The notes under the pieces were generated by a model. The model saw nothing but the letters and a program-made list of their open reading frames with translations. It was not told the origin of the DNA and did no database searches. A stretch of DNA of 64,000 nucleotides from positions 2,732,501 to 2,796,500 of the forward strand of contig NZ_CP080387.1 in NCBI RefSeq assembly GCF_030036535.1, read 5' to 3'. Origin of the DNA: Agrobacterium cucumeris (GTDB lineage Bacteria > Pseudomonadota > Alphaproteobacteria > Rhizobiales > Rhizobiaceae). Made by a program: the position numbers and the translations under genes. Shown here piece after piece: positions 52,601 to 61,392 of this stretch (position 1 is its first letter; each line of letters begins with the position of its first letter).

Positions 52601-52721
52601 CGCTGATCCTGTCATGTCTGTCGTGACCCGGCGATGGACGAGGCATCCGGGCATCGCGCATCGCGTGGGAACAAGGGGCTGACGTGTCGTGAATCGCCAA
52701 ACGTGCAGCCGCCGGAACGAT

Positions 52722-52778
52722 AGAGCAGTTCAGGAAAACTGCGAAGCGGTTTTACATCCGAAATTACGCATAAACAAA
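52722..52778 (+). repeat. Rhizobiales palindromic repeat
   Basis: AGAGCAGTTCAGGAAAACTG, then GCGGTTTTACATCCGAAATT and a trailing ACGCATAAACAAAA. A moderately diverged copy between the M20 peptidase and marR genes. Confidence 0.6.
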
Positions 52779-52841
52779 ACCCCGGACCCTCAGCGATGAC
52801 AGGTCTCAGAGCAGATGAGCAGCGGTTTCAAGTTGCGAATG

Positions 52842-53288
52842 CTATTTCGCTTTTTTTGCGCTTTCGATCGCCCGGCGCATATATTCCAGCAGAAGCTGTC
52901 TTTCGAAGCGGCGGAAATCCTTAAGCAGCGTCTCTTCGGTGGCCTCGGAGGCCGCAATGGCATTCGCCTCCAGATCCCTGCCGCGCTGGGTCAGCTCGAT
53001 GATCTGGGCGCGGCGGTCGCTGGGATGGGATTTGCGGATGATCAGCCCGTCGCGCTCCATACGTGAGAGCGTATTGGCAAGCGTTGCCTGCTCGACGTCG
53101 ATTCTATCGAGCAATTGCCGCTGCGTCAGGCCTTCCTCATGCCATAGCTCGATCAGGATGGGGAATTGCCCGGGGGAAAAACCAAGGGCAGCGGCTCTTT
53201 TTTGCAGCGCCATGGTGAATTCCCGCGCCATTTTCGTGGCGAGATAAATTGCCGATTCGTCCCGGGAAAATCCCATTCTTCCGTCCAT
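52842..53288 (-). CDS. MarR-family transcriptional regulator
   Basis: 148 residues with the MarR winged helix: EEGLTQRQLLDRIDVEQATLAN, then LSRMERDGLIIRKSHPSDRRA with the conserved DRR wing. The ATG at 53288 has GGCGGAA upstream. A further ATG at 53276 is possible. Ligand and targets are unknown. A palindrome 45-60 bases upstream may be its own operator. Confidence 0.88.
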   Translation of the reverse strand: MDGRMGFSRDESAIYLATKMAREFTMALQKRAAALGFSPGQFPILIELWHEEGLTQRQLLDRIDVEQATLANTLSRMERDGLIIRKSHPSDRRAQIIELTQRGRDLEANAIAASEATEETLLKDFRRFERQLLLEYMRRAIESAKKAK

Positions 53289-53327
53289 AGAGCATTTCCG
53301 CCGGCACATTCCGGCAATTAGATAGCG

Positions 53328-53347
53328 CGATATATATCGTATGATAT
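53328..53347. promoter_or_regulatory. Candidate MarR operator
   Basis: Two overlapping symmetrical sites in an A/T-rich stretch before marR: the perfect palindrome CGATATATATCG (53328-53339) and ATATC-GTAT-GATAT (53334-53347). MarR proteins commonly repress their own promoter through such sites. Binding is inferred. Confidence 0.45.
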
Positions 53348-53373
53348 GTTTGCGCCAGCCCGGAATCCGGCAC

Positions 53374-53520
53374 AAAATAAAACCGCCATGGCCGGGAGGG
53401 ATCGGCCATGGCGGTCATATTGGAGGACAAAGGCCCGGAGAGGGGGAAAGGCCTTTGTCCGGTCTGACGCGGCGGGGGACGAGCCAGCTATCAGACTACG
53501 GCGTGATCAGGCGCCGTCCC
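53374..53520 (-). ncRNA. alpha-r7-like sRNA between marR and polA
   Basis: On the minus strand two long perfect hairpins: GGACAAAGGCC/GGCCTTTGTCC (53425-53460) with a C/T-rich loop, and a terminator ACCGCCATGGCCG/CGGCCATGGCGGT (53382-53415), with CCCTCC in the loop, followed by TTTATTTT. Upstream, TTGAAA and CATTTC with 17 bp between could be the promoter, giving about 145 nt. The position next to polA and a marR gene matches my recollection of Smr7C (alpha-r7) in Sinorhizobium. The family name is inferred. Confidence 0.75.
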
Positions 53521-53690
53521 TTATGAAATGTGTCTCCAAATACGGCTTTTCAAGGGAGGAGCTGATTACAAATCGGTAACGTTCGGGTGAATTCTCAGCG
53601 CTTTTCGGGCGGTCTCGTTTCCAGTGCTTTGCGGTGTGTTGTGCGAAGTTTCGGTGGACGCCAAAACGGCCCCGCGCTATCCATATCGCC

Positions 53691-56690
53691 ATGAAAAAAG
53701 GCGATCATCTCTTCCTCGTTGACGGTTCCGGTTTCATTTTCCGGGCGTTCCATGCCATTCCGCCGCTGAACCGCAAGTCGGACGGGCTGCCGGTCAACGC
53801 CGTCTCCGGCTTCTGCAACATGTTGTGGAAGCTCTTGAAGGATGCGCGCAACACCGATGTCGGCGTGACGCCAACACACTTCGCCGTTATTTTCGACTAT
53901 TCGTCGAAAACCTTCCGCAATGAACTTTATGATCTCTACAAAGCCAACCGTTCCGCGCCGCCTGAAGATCTGGTTCCGCAATTCGGCCTGATCCGCGAGG
54001 CGACACGCGCCTTCAACCTTCCCTGCATCGAGACCGAAGGCTTCGAGGCGGATGACATCATCGCCACCTATGCCCGCCAGGCGGAGGCGATCGGCGCCGA
54101 TGTCACGATCATCTCTTCCGACAAGGATCTGATGCAGCTCGTCACGGCCAATGTGCATATGTACGATGCCATGAAGGACAAGCAGATCGGCATCCCTGAC
54201 GTCTTCGAAAAATGGGGCGTTGGCCCGGAAAAGATGATCGACCTGCAGGCGATGACCGGCGATTCCACCGACAATGTGCCCGGCATTCCCGGCATCGGGC
54301 CGAAGACGGCGGCGCAATTGCTGGAGGAATATGGCGATCTCGATACGCTGCTGGCGCGGGCGGGCGAAATCAAGCAGCAGAAGCGCCGGGAAAACATCAT
54401 TGCCAACGCCGATCTTGCCCGTCTTTCCAGGCAGCTCGTGGCACTTAGAACCGATGTGCCGCTGGAGCAGTCTCTCGAGGCGCTGGTGCTTGAACCGCAG
54501 AACGGCCCGAAGCTCATCGCCTTCCTGAAGGCGATGGAATTCACGACGCTGACCCGCCGCGTTGCCGAAGCGACCGACAGCGACGCCTCTGCCATCGACC
54601 CCGCCAATGTGCCGGTTCAGTGGGGGGCGGATGCCCATGGTCCCGATCTCGATGCGCCTGCTTCGGCAGTCGCCATTGGTGACGTGGCCGCCGGCGCAAC
54701 TGCCGCCTCGGCTTCGCCCTCTGTTTCGGCGAGAAAGCTGACCGGAGAAGGCAGCGCGCCTGCCGATCTCGCCGCCGCGCGCCAAGTGCTTTTTTCAGCC
54801 GCCAAGATCGATACGACCGCTTACACGACGATCAGAGACCTTGCAGAACTGGACCGCTGGATTGCTGCAGCCCGTGAGACCGGCGTCGTCGCCTTCGACA
54901 CGGAAACGACTTCGCTTGATCCGATGCAGGCGGAACTTGTCGGTTTTTCGCTGGCCATCGCCGACAATGGCAAGGACGCCTCGGGCACCGACATCCGCGC
55001 TGCCTATGTTCCTTTGACGCACAAGACCGGCTCCGGCGGCGATCTTTTCAGCGATGGTATCAAGCTTGCCGAAGGGCAGGTGCCATTTGCCGAGGCGCTG
55101 GCGCGTTTGAAAAGCCTGCTTGAGGACCCGGCGGTTCTGAAAATCGCCCAGAACCTCAAATATGACTATCTGCTGATGAAACGCCATGGCGTCGTGATGC
55201 AGAGCTTTGACGATACCATGCTGATTTCTTATGTTCTCGAGGCTGGCAAGGCCACGCATGGCATGGATTCGCTGTCCGAACGCTGGCTCGGCCACACGCC
55301 GATTGCCTACAAGGATGTAGCGGGATCGGGCAAGTCGAGCGTCACCTTCGATTTCGTCGACATCGACAAGGCGACGGCTTACGCCGGGGAAGACGCGGAT
55401 GTCACCCTGCGCCTCTGGATGGCCCTGAAACCCCGGCTCGCCGCCGAGCGGCTGACCAGTGTTTACGAGCGGCTGGAGCGCCCTCTGGTGCCGGTTCTGG
55501 CGCATATGGAGGAACGCGGCATCACCGTTGACCGGCAGATCCTGTCGCGCCTTTCCGGTGAACTGGCGCAGAAGGCTGCCGCCTTCGAAGAGGAAATCTA
55601 CGAGCTGGCGGGCGAGCGTTTCAACGTCGGATCACCAAAGCAGCTCGGCGATATTCTGTTCGGCAAGATGGGCTTGCCCGGCGGCTCCAAGACCAAGACC
55701 GGCCAATGGTCGACATCGGCGCAGGTTCTGGAAGATCTGGCAGCGGAAGGTGCAGAGCTGCCACGCAAGATCGTTGACTGGCGGCAGCTGACGAAGCTGA
55801 AATCGACCTATACGGATGCGCTGCCGGGATACATCCATCCCGAGACGAAACGGGTGCATACCTCCTACGCGCTCGCTTCCACCACCACGGGGCGTCTGTC
55901 GTCCTCGGAGCCGAACCTTCAGAATATCCCGGTGCGCACGGCGGAGGGTCGCAAGATTCGCACGGCCTTCATCTCCACGCCCGGTCACAGGCTTCTGTCC
56001 GCTGACTATAGCCAGATCGAGCTGCGCGTGCTGGCTCACGTCGCCGATATTCCGCAACTGCGCAACGCCTTTGAAAACGGCATCGACATCCATGCAATGA
56101 CCGCATCGGAAATGTTTGGCGTGCCGGTGGAAGGCATGCCGTCGGAAGTGCGCCGCCGCGCCAAGGCCATCAATTTCGGCATCATCTACGGTATTTCGGC
56201 TTTCGGTCTCGCCAACCAGCTGAGCATCGCTCGCTCGGAGGCGGGCGAATATATCAAGAAATATTTCGAGCGGTTTCCCGGCATTCGCGATTACATGGAA
56301 GCGACCAAGGCTTTCGCCCGCGAAAACGGCTATGTCGAAACGATTTTCGGCCGCCGGGCGCATTATCCGGAAATCCGCTCTTCCAACCCTTCGGTGAAAG
56401 CCTTCAACGAACGGGCGGCCATCAATGCCCCGATCCAGGGTTCTGCCGCCGATATCATTCGCCGCGCGATGGTCCGTATAGAGCCGGCACTGGAAGCGGA
56501 GAAGCTCTCTGCCCGCATGCTTTTGCAGGTGCATGACGAACTCATCTTCGAAGTCGAAGAAGCGGAAATCGAAAAGACGCTGCCCGTCGTCGTCTCGGTC
56601 ATGGAAAACGCGGCCATGCCGGCCATTTCCATGAAGGTGCCGTTGCAGGTGGATGCGCGTGCTGCGGAGAATTGGGACGAGGCGCATTGA
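53691..56690 (+). CDS. polA: DNA polymerase I
   Basis: 999 residues. 5'-3' exonuclease (1 to about 300, FEADDIIATYA and SSDKDLMQLV), a linker of about 70 Ala/Ser-rich residues, an active-looking 3'-5' proofreading domain (FDTETTSLDP with D and E ligands, DYLLMKRHG), and the polymerase domain (SADYSQIELRVLAH, RRAKAINFGIIYGISAFGLA, LLQVHDELIFEV). It performs Okazaki fragment maturation and repair. The ATG at 53691 fits the conserved N-terminus. The frame is open further upstream without conservation. Confidence 0.96.
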   Translation: MKKGDHLFLVDGSGFIFRAFHAIPPLNRKSDGLPVNAVSGFCNMLWKLLKDARNTDVGVTPTHFAVIFDYSSKTFRNELYDLYKANRSAPPEDLVPQFGLIREATRAFNLPCIETEGFEADDIIATYARQAEAIGADVTIISSDKDLMQLVTANVHMYDAMKDKQIGIPDVFEKWGVGPEKMIDLQAMTGDSTDNVPGIPGIGPKTAAQLLEEYGDLDTLLARAGEIKQQKRRENIIANADLARLSRQLVALRTDVPLEQSLEALVLEPQNGPKLIAFLKAMEFTTLTRRVAEATDSDASAIDPANVPVQWGADAHGPDLDAPASAVAIGDVAAGATAASASPSVSARKLTGEGSAPADLAAARQVLFSAAKIDTTAYTTIRDLAELDRWIAAARETGVVAFDTETTSLDPMQAELVGFSLAIADNGKDASGTDIRAAYVPLTHKTGSGGDLFSDGIKLAEGQVPFAEALARLKSLLEDPAVLKIAQNLKYDYLLMKRHGVVMQSFDDTMLISYVLEAGKATHGMDSLSERWLGHTPIAYKDVAGSGKSSVTFDFVDIDKATAYAGEDADVTLRLWMALKPRLAAERLTSVYERLERPLVPVLAHMEERGITVDRQILSRLSGELAQKAAAFEEEIYELAGERFNVGSPKQLGDILFGKMGLPGGSKTKTGQWSTSAQVLEDLAAEGAELPRKIVDWRQLTKLKSTYTDALPGYIHPETKRVHTSYALASTTTGRLSSSEPNLQNIPVRTAEGRKIRTAFISTPGHRLLSADYSQIELRVLAHVADIPQLRNAFENGIDIHAMTASEMFGVPVEGMPSEVRRRAKAINFGIIYGISAFGLANQLSIARSEAGEYIKKYFERFPGIRDYMEATKAFARENGYVETIFGRRAHYPEIRSSNPSVKAFNERAAINAPIQGSAADIIRRAMVRIEPALEAEKLSARMLLQVHDELIFEVEEAEIEKTLPVVVSVMENAAMPAISMKVPLQVDARAAENWDEAH

Positions 56691-56767
56691 CCGGCCATCT
56701 GATCGGTCAATGTCATTGGTTTGTTGCGTGCGCAGATTAGGGGAAGCCTCTCACAAGGAGTTCCCCG

Positions 56768-57487
56768 ATGCACGCCCCGCTCGTCTCGAAAGATCTGGAA
56801 TATTTCTCCGTCAACAGCCACGATATGCCACCGCGTCATCTTGGCAGCCGTTATAATTTGGACGGCGAATTTCTGCCCGAGCCGGGCAACACGGTGGTTT
56901 GCCATCTCGTCGAGGGATCGCAGGGCGAAAGCGCGATCATCAGGACGCGCCAGCGCTTTCTGGATATGCCGGAAGCATCGCAGCTCGCCTTCACACCGGT
57001 TTCCAGCCTGCATATGACGGTGTTTCAGGGCATCATCGAATTTCGGCGCGCTCTGCCCTATTGGCCGGAGAACATGCCGCTCGATACGCCGATTGACACA
57101 ATGACGGACTATTATCGCGACCGTCTTTCGGCCTTTCCCACCCTTCCGGTTTTCAGGATGCAGGTGACTGGCCTCAAGCCCACAGGACTGGTGATGCAGG
57201 GTGTGACCGCGCAAGACAACCGGATCGTTGCGTTGTGGCGCGATGCGTTTGCCGAAGCCTTCGGTTACCGGCATCCCAACCATGAAAGTTATGAGTTCCA
57301 TATTACGCTGTCTTACATCACGCGCTGGTTCGATCCGGAATGCCTGCCGCGCTGGCAGGCGATGCTCGATGAGGAACTGGAAGAACTGCGTGCGGCAGCG
57401 CCGGTCATCGAGATGCGCCCACCGGCTTTCTGTGAATTCAAGGATATGAACCACTTCAAGGAGCTTGTCGTTTTTGATAAGAGGTGA
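56768..57487 (+). CDS. DUF1868 protein, 2H phosphoesterase fold
   Basis: 239 residues. Two H-x-T/S-type motifs, LHMTVFQG and FHITLSY, are about 100 residues apart, the signature of the 2H phosphoesterase (LigT-like) superfamily; the overall protein resembles DUF1868. Probably a hydrolase or ligase on 2',3'-cyclic or 2'-5' linked RNA ends, but no substrate is shown. AAGGAG precedes the ATG. It follows polA by 77 bases and has no terminator before it, so co-transcription is possible. Confidence 0.78.
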   Translation: MHAPLVSKDLEYFSVNSHDMPPRHLGSRYNLDGEFLPEPGNTVVCHLVEGSQGESAIIRTRQRFLDMPEASQLAFTPVSSLHMTVFQGIIEFRRALPYWPENMPLDTPIDTMTDYYRDRLSAFPTLPVFRMQVTGLKPTGLVMQGVTAQDNRIVALWRDAFAEAFGYRHPNHESYEFHITLSYITRWFDPECLPRWQAMLDEELEELRAAAPVIEMRPPAFCEFKDMNHFKELVVFDKR

Positions 57488-57679
57488 GGCATGATTTGCT
57501 ACGCCTGACGGCGGCCCGTTGCACCAATTCCGCTGAATCGGAAAAAATGCGCGTCAGGGCTGGTCAAAGCCCGTTTGGGCATGTATAAGCGCGCCAAATT
57601 TCCGATATCGAGACACCCGACATTCGGCCTTTGGTTCTGGCCGGTTCCGTTGTTTCGCCGCTAAAGTGGAGTAACAAAA

Positions 57680-57865
57680 ATGGCTGTACCAAAAAGAAAA
57701 ACAAGCCCGTCCAAGCGCGGCATGCGCCGCTCGGCTGACGGTCTCAAGTCTGCAACCTACGTTGAAGACAAGAACTCCGGCGAACTGCGCCGCCCGCACC
57801 ATATCGATCTGAAGACCGGTATGTATCGTGGCCGTCAGGTTCTGACGCCGAAGGAAAGCGCATAA
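57680..57865 (+). CDS. rpmF: 50S ribosomal protein L32
   Basis: 61 residues, [20 protein letters not shown] at the N-terminus, as in all L32 proteins. The C4 zinc-type cysteines are absent, as usual for this lineage. A terminator follows 20 bases after the stop. It is not followed by plsX. Confidence 0.96.
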   Translation: MAVPKRKTSPSKRGMRRSADGLKSATYVEDKNSGELRRPHHIDLKTGMYRGRQVLTPKESA

Positions 57866-57887
57866 GCTTTTCTGAAATCTTATTTGC

Positions 57888-57916
57888 AAAAAACCGGCCC
57901 TCGTGGCCGGTTTTTT
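57888..57916 (+). terminator. Terminator after rpmF
   Basis: CCGGCC/GGCCGG stem with CTCGT loop, A-rich before and TTTTTT after. Confidence 0.85.
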
Positions 57917-58025
57917 GTTTTCTGAAGGTGATGTCAGTCAAAGGCGGGTCACTTGGAAAATAAGATAACACCTCCTACACTCCCTGTGGGAGTTAGCGGG
58001 AGCCTGATGTGGGAGAGGAGCTTCG

Positions 58026-59852
58026 GTGAAATATCGCTGGATTTTGCTGATATTTCTCAGCCTCGGCCTCGGTTATGGTGCCGTGACAAGGGGTGGCGGC
58101 ATTATCGCGGAAAGCTATTTCGGCGAAGTCTCCGATCAGGGGCGTACCACTCTGCGGCTGGCGGTGTCGGCCCTCGGCGGGCTCTTGAGCCGTTACGAGC
58201 CGCTGCCAGCCCTGATTGCCGACCACGACGACATTGAGGAACTGGTCGCGCATCCGAAGGATGAGGCGCTGCGCCAGCGTGCCAATGTCTATCTCAAATC
58301 CATCAACACCCTGCTGGAATCCTCCGATATCTACATCATCACGCTGGACGGCGAGACCGTCGCGGCCAGCAATTATGATGGACCGACCAGCTTCGTTGGC
58401 GAGAATTTCAGCTATCGCCCCTATTTTCAGGATGCTGCCAAGGGCTTCCAGTCGCGATTCTTCGCGCTTGGCACGACCTCCTTCAAGCGCGGTTATTATT
58501 TTTCCGCCCCCATTCTCTTTAATGAGGAGATCAAGGGCGTCATCGTCTTCAAGGTCGATATCGAAGGCATAGAGGCCTCCTTCGGTGATGGCGAGAACCG
58601 TATTCTCGTTTCCGATCCGGAAGGCATCATTTTCATGACCGGAACGCCGCAATGGCTCTATTCCGGCTTGATGCCGCTGACACCCGAAAGGTTGGCGCGC
58701 ACGGAGGCCTCCCGTCGATACGCAAATGCTGCACTGAAGGAGCTGCCGCTGAAAAACGGCAATTTCGGCTCCCATCAACTGATGACGATCACCCAGAATG
58801 ACGGGGAGAGGGAATATATGGTCCTTTCCCAGCCGATGCCGGATGCCGGCTGGACCGTCAGCGTGCTGATGGATACGGGTTCAGTCAGAACACAGGTCAA
58901 GACGGCGATGATCGCCATCATCCTGTGCCTTTGCCTTGCCGCCGCTCTCATCGCCGCGATCCTGCAGAGGCGACGGCGTCTGCGTGAGCGCCTGACGCAT
59001 CAGGCCGAGGCGCAGGCGGAGCTGGAGCGCCGGGTAGAGGAACGCACCGCCGATCTCGCCCGGGTCAACCAGGAGATCAAGCACGAGATCGCCGAACGCC
59101 GTCAGACCGAGAAGCAATTGCGCAAGATGCAGAATGATCTGGTACAGGCGGGTAAACTTGCCGCACTCGGTCAGATGTCGGCGGCTCTGTCGCACGAGTT
59201 TAACCAGCCGCTTGCCGCCGCCAAGAACTATGCAGAAAACGCCTCCCTTCTGGTGGAGCGCGGGCGTCTGGACGATGTGACGGAAAATCTCAGACGCATT
59301 TCGGGCCTCATCGATCGTATGGCGTCCATCAGCAAACACTTGAGGAATTTCGCCCGCAAGCCCAACGAAAAAATGGCGGCGGTCGGTCTGGAGGCCGTGC
59401 TTCGCGATACGCTGGAAATCGTCGGTGCGCGATTGAAGGCTGCCAATGCGGTGCTGGATGTCGATCTTGGCCCGGTGCCGCTTGCGGTGAAGGCCGGCTC
59501 AGTGCGGCTGCAGCAGGTGCTCGTCAACATCATTTCCAATGCTGCCGATGCCGTGGAAGGGCGCGAGGATCGCCGCATTTCCCTGCAGGCTGTGCAGCAT
59601 GACCAGACAGTGTCGATTTTCATTCGCGATCGCGGCCCCGGCGTGCCGCCGGCGATTTCTGAACGCATCTTCGATCCCTTCTTCACCACCAAGGGTGTAG
59701 GGCGCGGTCTCGGCCTTGGCCTCTCCATCTCCTACAACATCATCAAGGATTTCGGCGGCCAGTTGCGTGTGCGAAACCATGCCGATGGCGGCGCAGAGTT
59801 CGAGATCGAATTACCGGCCGCCGTCTATCGTATGGAGGTGGCCGCCGAATGA
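58026..59852 (+). CDS. DctB-type sensor histidine kinase
   Basis: 608 residues. N-terminal membrane helix (about 5-20), a periplasmic tandem-PAS sensor region (about 30-290), a second helix (about 294-313), a coiled-coil linker (320-375), HisKA with phospho-acceptor H390 in ALSHEFNQPLAAAK, and a HATPase domain (ISNAADAV, DRGPGVPP, GLGLGLSI). This is the C4-dicarboxylate sensor (DctB) architecture. The ligand here is more likely the substrate of the adjacent Tct transporter. GTG start behind GGGAGAGGAG. The stop overlaps the regulator gene. Confidence 0.85.
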   Translation: MKYRWILLIFLSLGLGYGAVTRGGGIIAESYFGEVSDQGRTTLRLAVSALGGLLSRYEPLPALIADHDDIEELVAHPKDEALRQRANVYLKSINTLLESSDIYIITLDGETVAASNYDGPTSFVGENFSYRPYFQDAAKGFQSRFFALGTTSFKRGYYFSAPILFNEEIKGVIVFKVDIEGIEASFGDGENRILVSDPEGIIFMTGTPQWLYSGLMPLTPERLARTEASRRYANAALKELPLKNGNFGSHQLMTITQNDGEREYMVLSQPMPDAGWTVSVLMDTGSVRTQVKTAMIAIILCLCLAAALIAAILQRRRRLRERLTHQAEAQAELERRVEERTADLARVNQEIKHEIAERRQTEKQLRKMQNDLVQAGKLAALGQMSAALSHEFNQPLAAAKNYAENASLLVERGRLDDVTENLRRISGLIDRMASISKHLRNFARKPNEKMAAVGLEAVLRDTLEIVGARLKAANAVLDVDLGPVPLAVKAGSVRLQQVLVNIISNAADAVEGREDRRISLQAVQHDQTVSIFIRDRGPGVPPAISERIFDPFFTTKGVGRGLGLGLSISYNIIKDFGGQLRVRNHADGGAEFEIELPAAVYRMEVAAE

Positions 59853-61195
59853 CCATGTCGAGGGTTCTGTTGATCGATGACGAGGAGGAGCTGCGTTTCT
59901 CCACCGCACAGGCGCTGGAGCTTTCCGGTTTCGCCGTGACCATGCTGGCGAGCGCCGAACATGCGCTCGAACTCATCGGTTACAGCTTCGACGGCGTCGT
60001 GGTCAGCGATATCCGCATGCCGGGCATGGATGGCATGACGCTTTTACAGAAGGTGCGGGAGCTTGACCCGGAAATACCTGTCATCCTCATGACCGGACAC
60101 GGCGATGTGCAGCTGGCGGTCAATGCCATGCGCAATGGCGCCTATGACTTCATCGAAAAGCCGTTCACGCCGCAATATCTCGCCGGCATCATCAAGAGAG
60201 CCAATGACCGGCGGGCGCTGGTGCTGGAAAACCGCCGCCTGAAGGCGGTGGCCGGCAAACATGACGATCTCGAAACACGTTTGCCGGGCCGAACCCAGGT
60301 CATGGTCGATCTGCGGTATCGCATCCGTGCCATCGGCGCGACGGACGCCGATACGCTGATCGTCGGCGATACCGGTGCGGGCAAGGAGGTGGTGGCGCGG
60401 GCGCTGCATGATATCAGCGCCAGAGCCAACCGGCCCTTCGTCGCGATCAATTGCGCTGCCCTCCCGCAGACGCTGATCGAAAGCGAACTCTTCGGCCATG
60501 AGGCCGGCGCTTTTCCGGGTGCGCTGCGCCCGCGTTACGGCAAGTTCGAGCACGCCCGTGGCGGCACCATCCTGCTGGATGAAATCGGCTCCATGCCGTT
60601 CGAATTGCAGGGCCGGTTCCTGCGTGTCTTGCAGGAGCGGGTGATTACCCGCCTCGGCTCCAATGAAATCGTCGAACTCGACGTCCGTTTCATTGCCACC
60701 AGCAAGGTCGATCTGGAACAGGAAGTCGCCGCGGGCCGGTTCCGCGCCGATCTTCTTTATCGCCTGAATGTCGCGACAATCCTCGTGCCCTCTTTGTCGC
60801 AACGCAGTGCCGACATACCGCTGCTCTTCCTGCATCTGGTGCGGGAGGCTGCCGCCCGTTACGGGCGGGAGGATGTGGACGTGCCGCAACAACTGCTTTC
60901 AGTCGTTTCCCTTCGCGAGTGGCCTGGCAACGTCCGTGAATTGCGCAATGCGGCGGACCGCTTCGTCCTTGGTCTGGAAAGTGATGCTTCCGAAGCCTCG
61001 CCGTCGTTTCAGGACGATGGTAGGGAAGGGCTTGCCACAAGGGTTGCAGCTTATGAAAAAAGCCTGATTGCACGCGCGATTGCCGTCCATGGCGGCAATC
61101 TGAAATCCGTCTATGAGAGCCTCGGCATTTCCCGCAAAACGCTTTACGAAAAAATGCAGAAATACGAGCTACACCGTCATATGACAGAGGTGTGA
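59849..61195 (+). CDS. DctD/NtrC-type response regulator with GAFPGA loop
   Basis: 448 residues: receiver domain with phospho-acceptor D54 (VVSDIRMPG), AAA+ domain with Walker A GDTGAGKE (173-180) and Walker B ILLDEIG (241-247), and a Fis-type HTH at the end (SVYESLGISRKTLYEKM). The sigma-54-contact motif GAFTGA reads GAFPGA (220-225): the threonine essential for sigma-54 contact is proline. It may therefore be altered or lost in sigma-54 activation. It overlaps the sensor gene by four bases and precedes tctCBA. Confidence 0.85.
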   Translation: MTMSRVLLIDDEEELRFSTAQALELSGFAVTMLASAEHALELIGYSFDGVVVSDIRMPGMDGMTLLQKVRELDPEIPVILMTGHGDVQLAVNAMRNGAYDFIEKPFTPQYLAGIIKRANDRRALVLENRRLKAVAGKHDDLETRLPGRTQVMVDLRYRIRAIGATDADTLIVGDTGAGKEVVARALHDISARANRPFVAINCAALPQTLIESELFGHEAGAFPGALRPRYGKFEHARGGTILLDEIGSMPFELQGRFLRVLQERVITRLGSNEIVELDVRFIATSKVDLEQEVAAGRFRADLLYRLNVATILVPSLSQRSADIPLLFLHLVREAAARYGREDVDVPQQLLSVVSLREWPGNVRELRNAADRFVLGLESDASEASPSFQDDGREGLATRVAAYEKSLIARAIAVHGGNLKSVYESLGISRKTLYEKMQKYELHRHMTEV

Positions 61196-61245
61196 TGGGT
61201 GGATTTCCACCCACGGATGAACCCCTATGGGTAGAAATCCACCCA
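61196..61245 (+). promoter_or_regulatory. Two tandem dyads upstream of tctC
   Basis: TGGGTGGATTTCCACCCA (61196-61213), a perfect 8-bp dyad, and TGGGTAGAAATCCACCCA (61228-61245), 7 of 8 pairs. Centres are 32 bp apart, three helical turns. They begin at the stop codon of the DctD-like gene and resemble NtrC/DctD upstream activator sites in size and symmetry, so they are probably its binding sites. Confidence 0.75.
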
Positions 61246-61310
61246 TTGCTGTTTGTGACGACGATAAAAGCGCATCTCTTGGCAAGACCGCCGTTGCTGA
61301 ACGACAATCC

Positions 61311-61326
61311 CGGATCGCAAATAGCT
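61311..61326 (+). promoter_or_regulatory. Weak sigma-54-like promoter for tctC
   Basis: CGGATCGCAAATAGCT has GG and GC separated by 10 bases, as at -24/-12, and lies 67-115 bases after the dyads. Other consensus bases match poorly. Confidence 0.25.
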
Positions 61327-61392
61327 CACCCCGGCCGCCATAGAGGAGTATGCGCGGCTGAAGTGGCGAAAATTTTCATCCGGGAGGAATCG

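Noticed and set aside
53341..53579. Short plus-strand frames (60-77 codons) upstream of polA
   Set aside because: They cover the sRNA hairpins in antisense and have no ribosome-binding site or similarity.
61281..61300. TTGGCA...TTGCT as a sigma-54 promoter upstream of tctC
   Set aside because: The GG and GC are 13 bases apart where 10 are required. The spacing rules it out.
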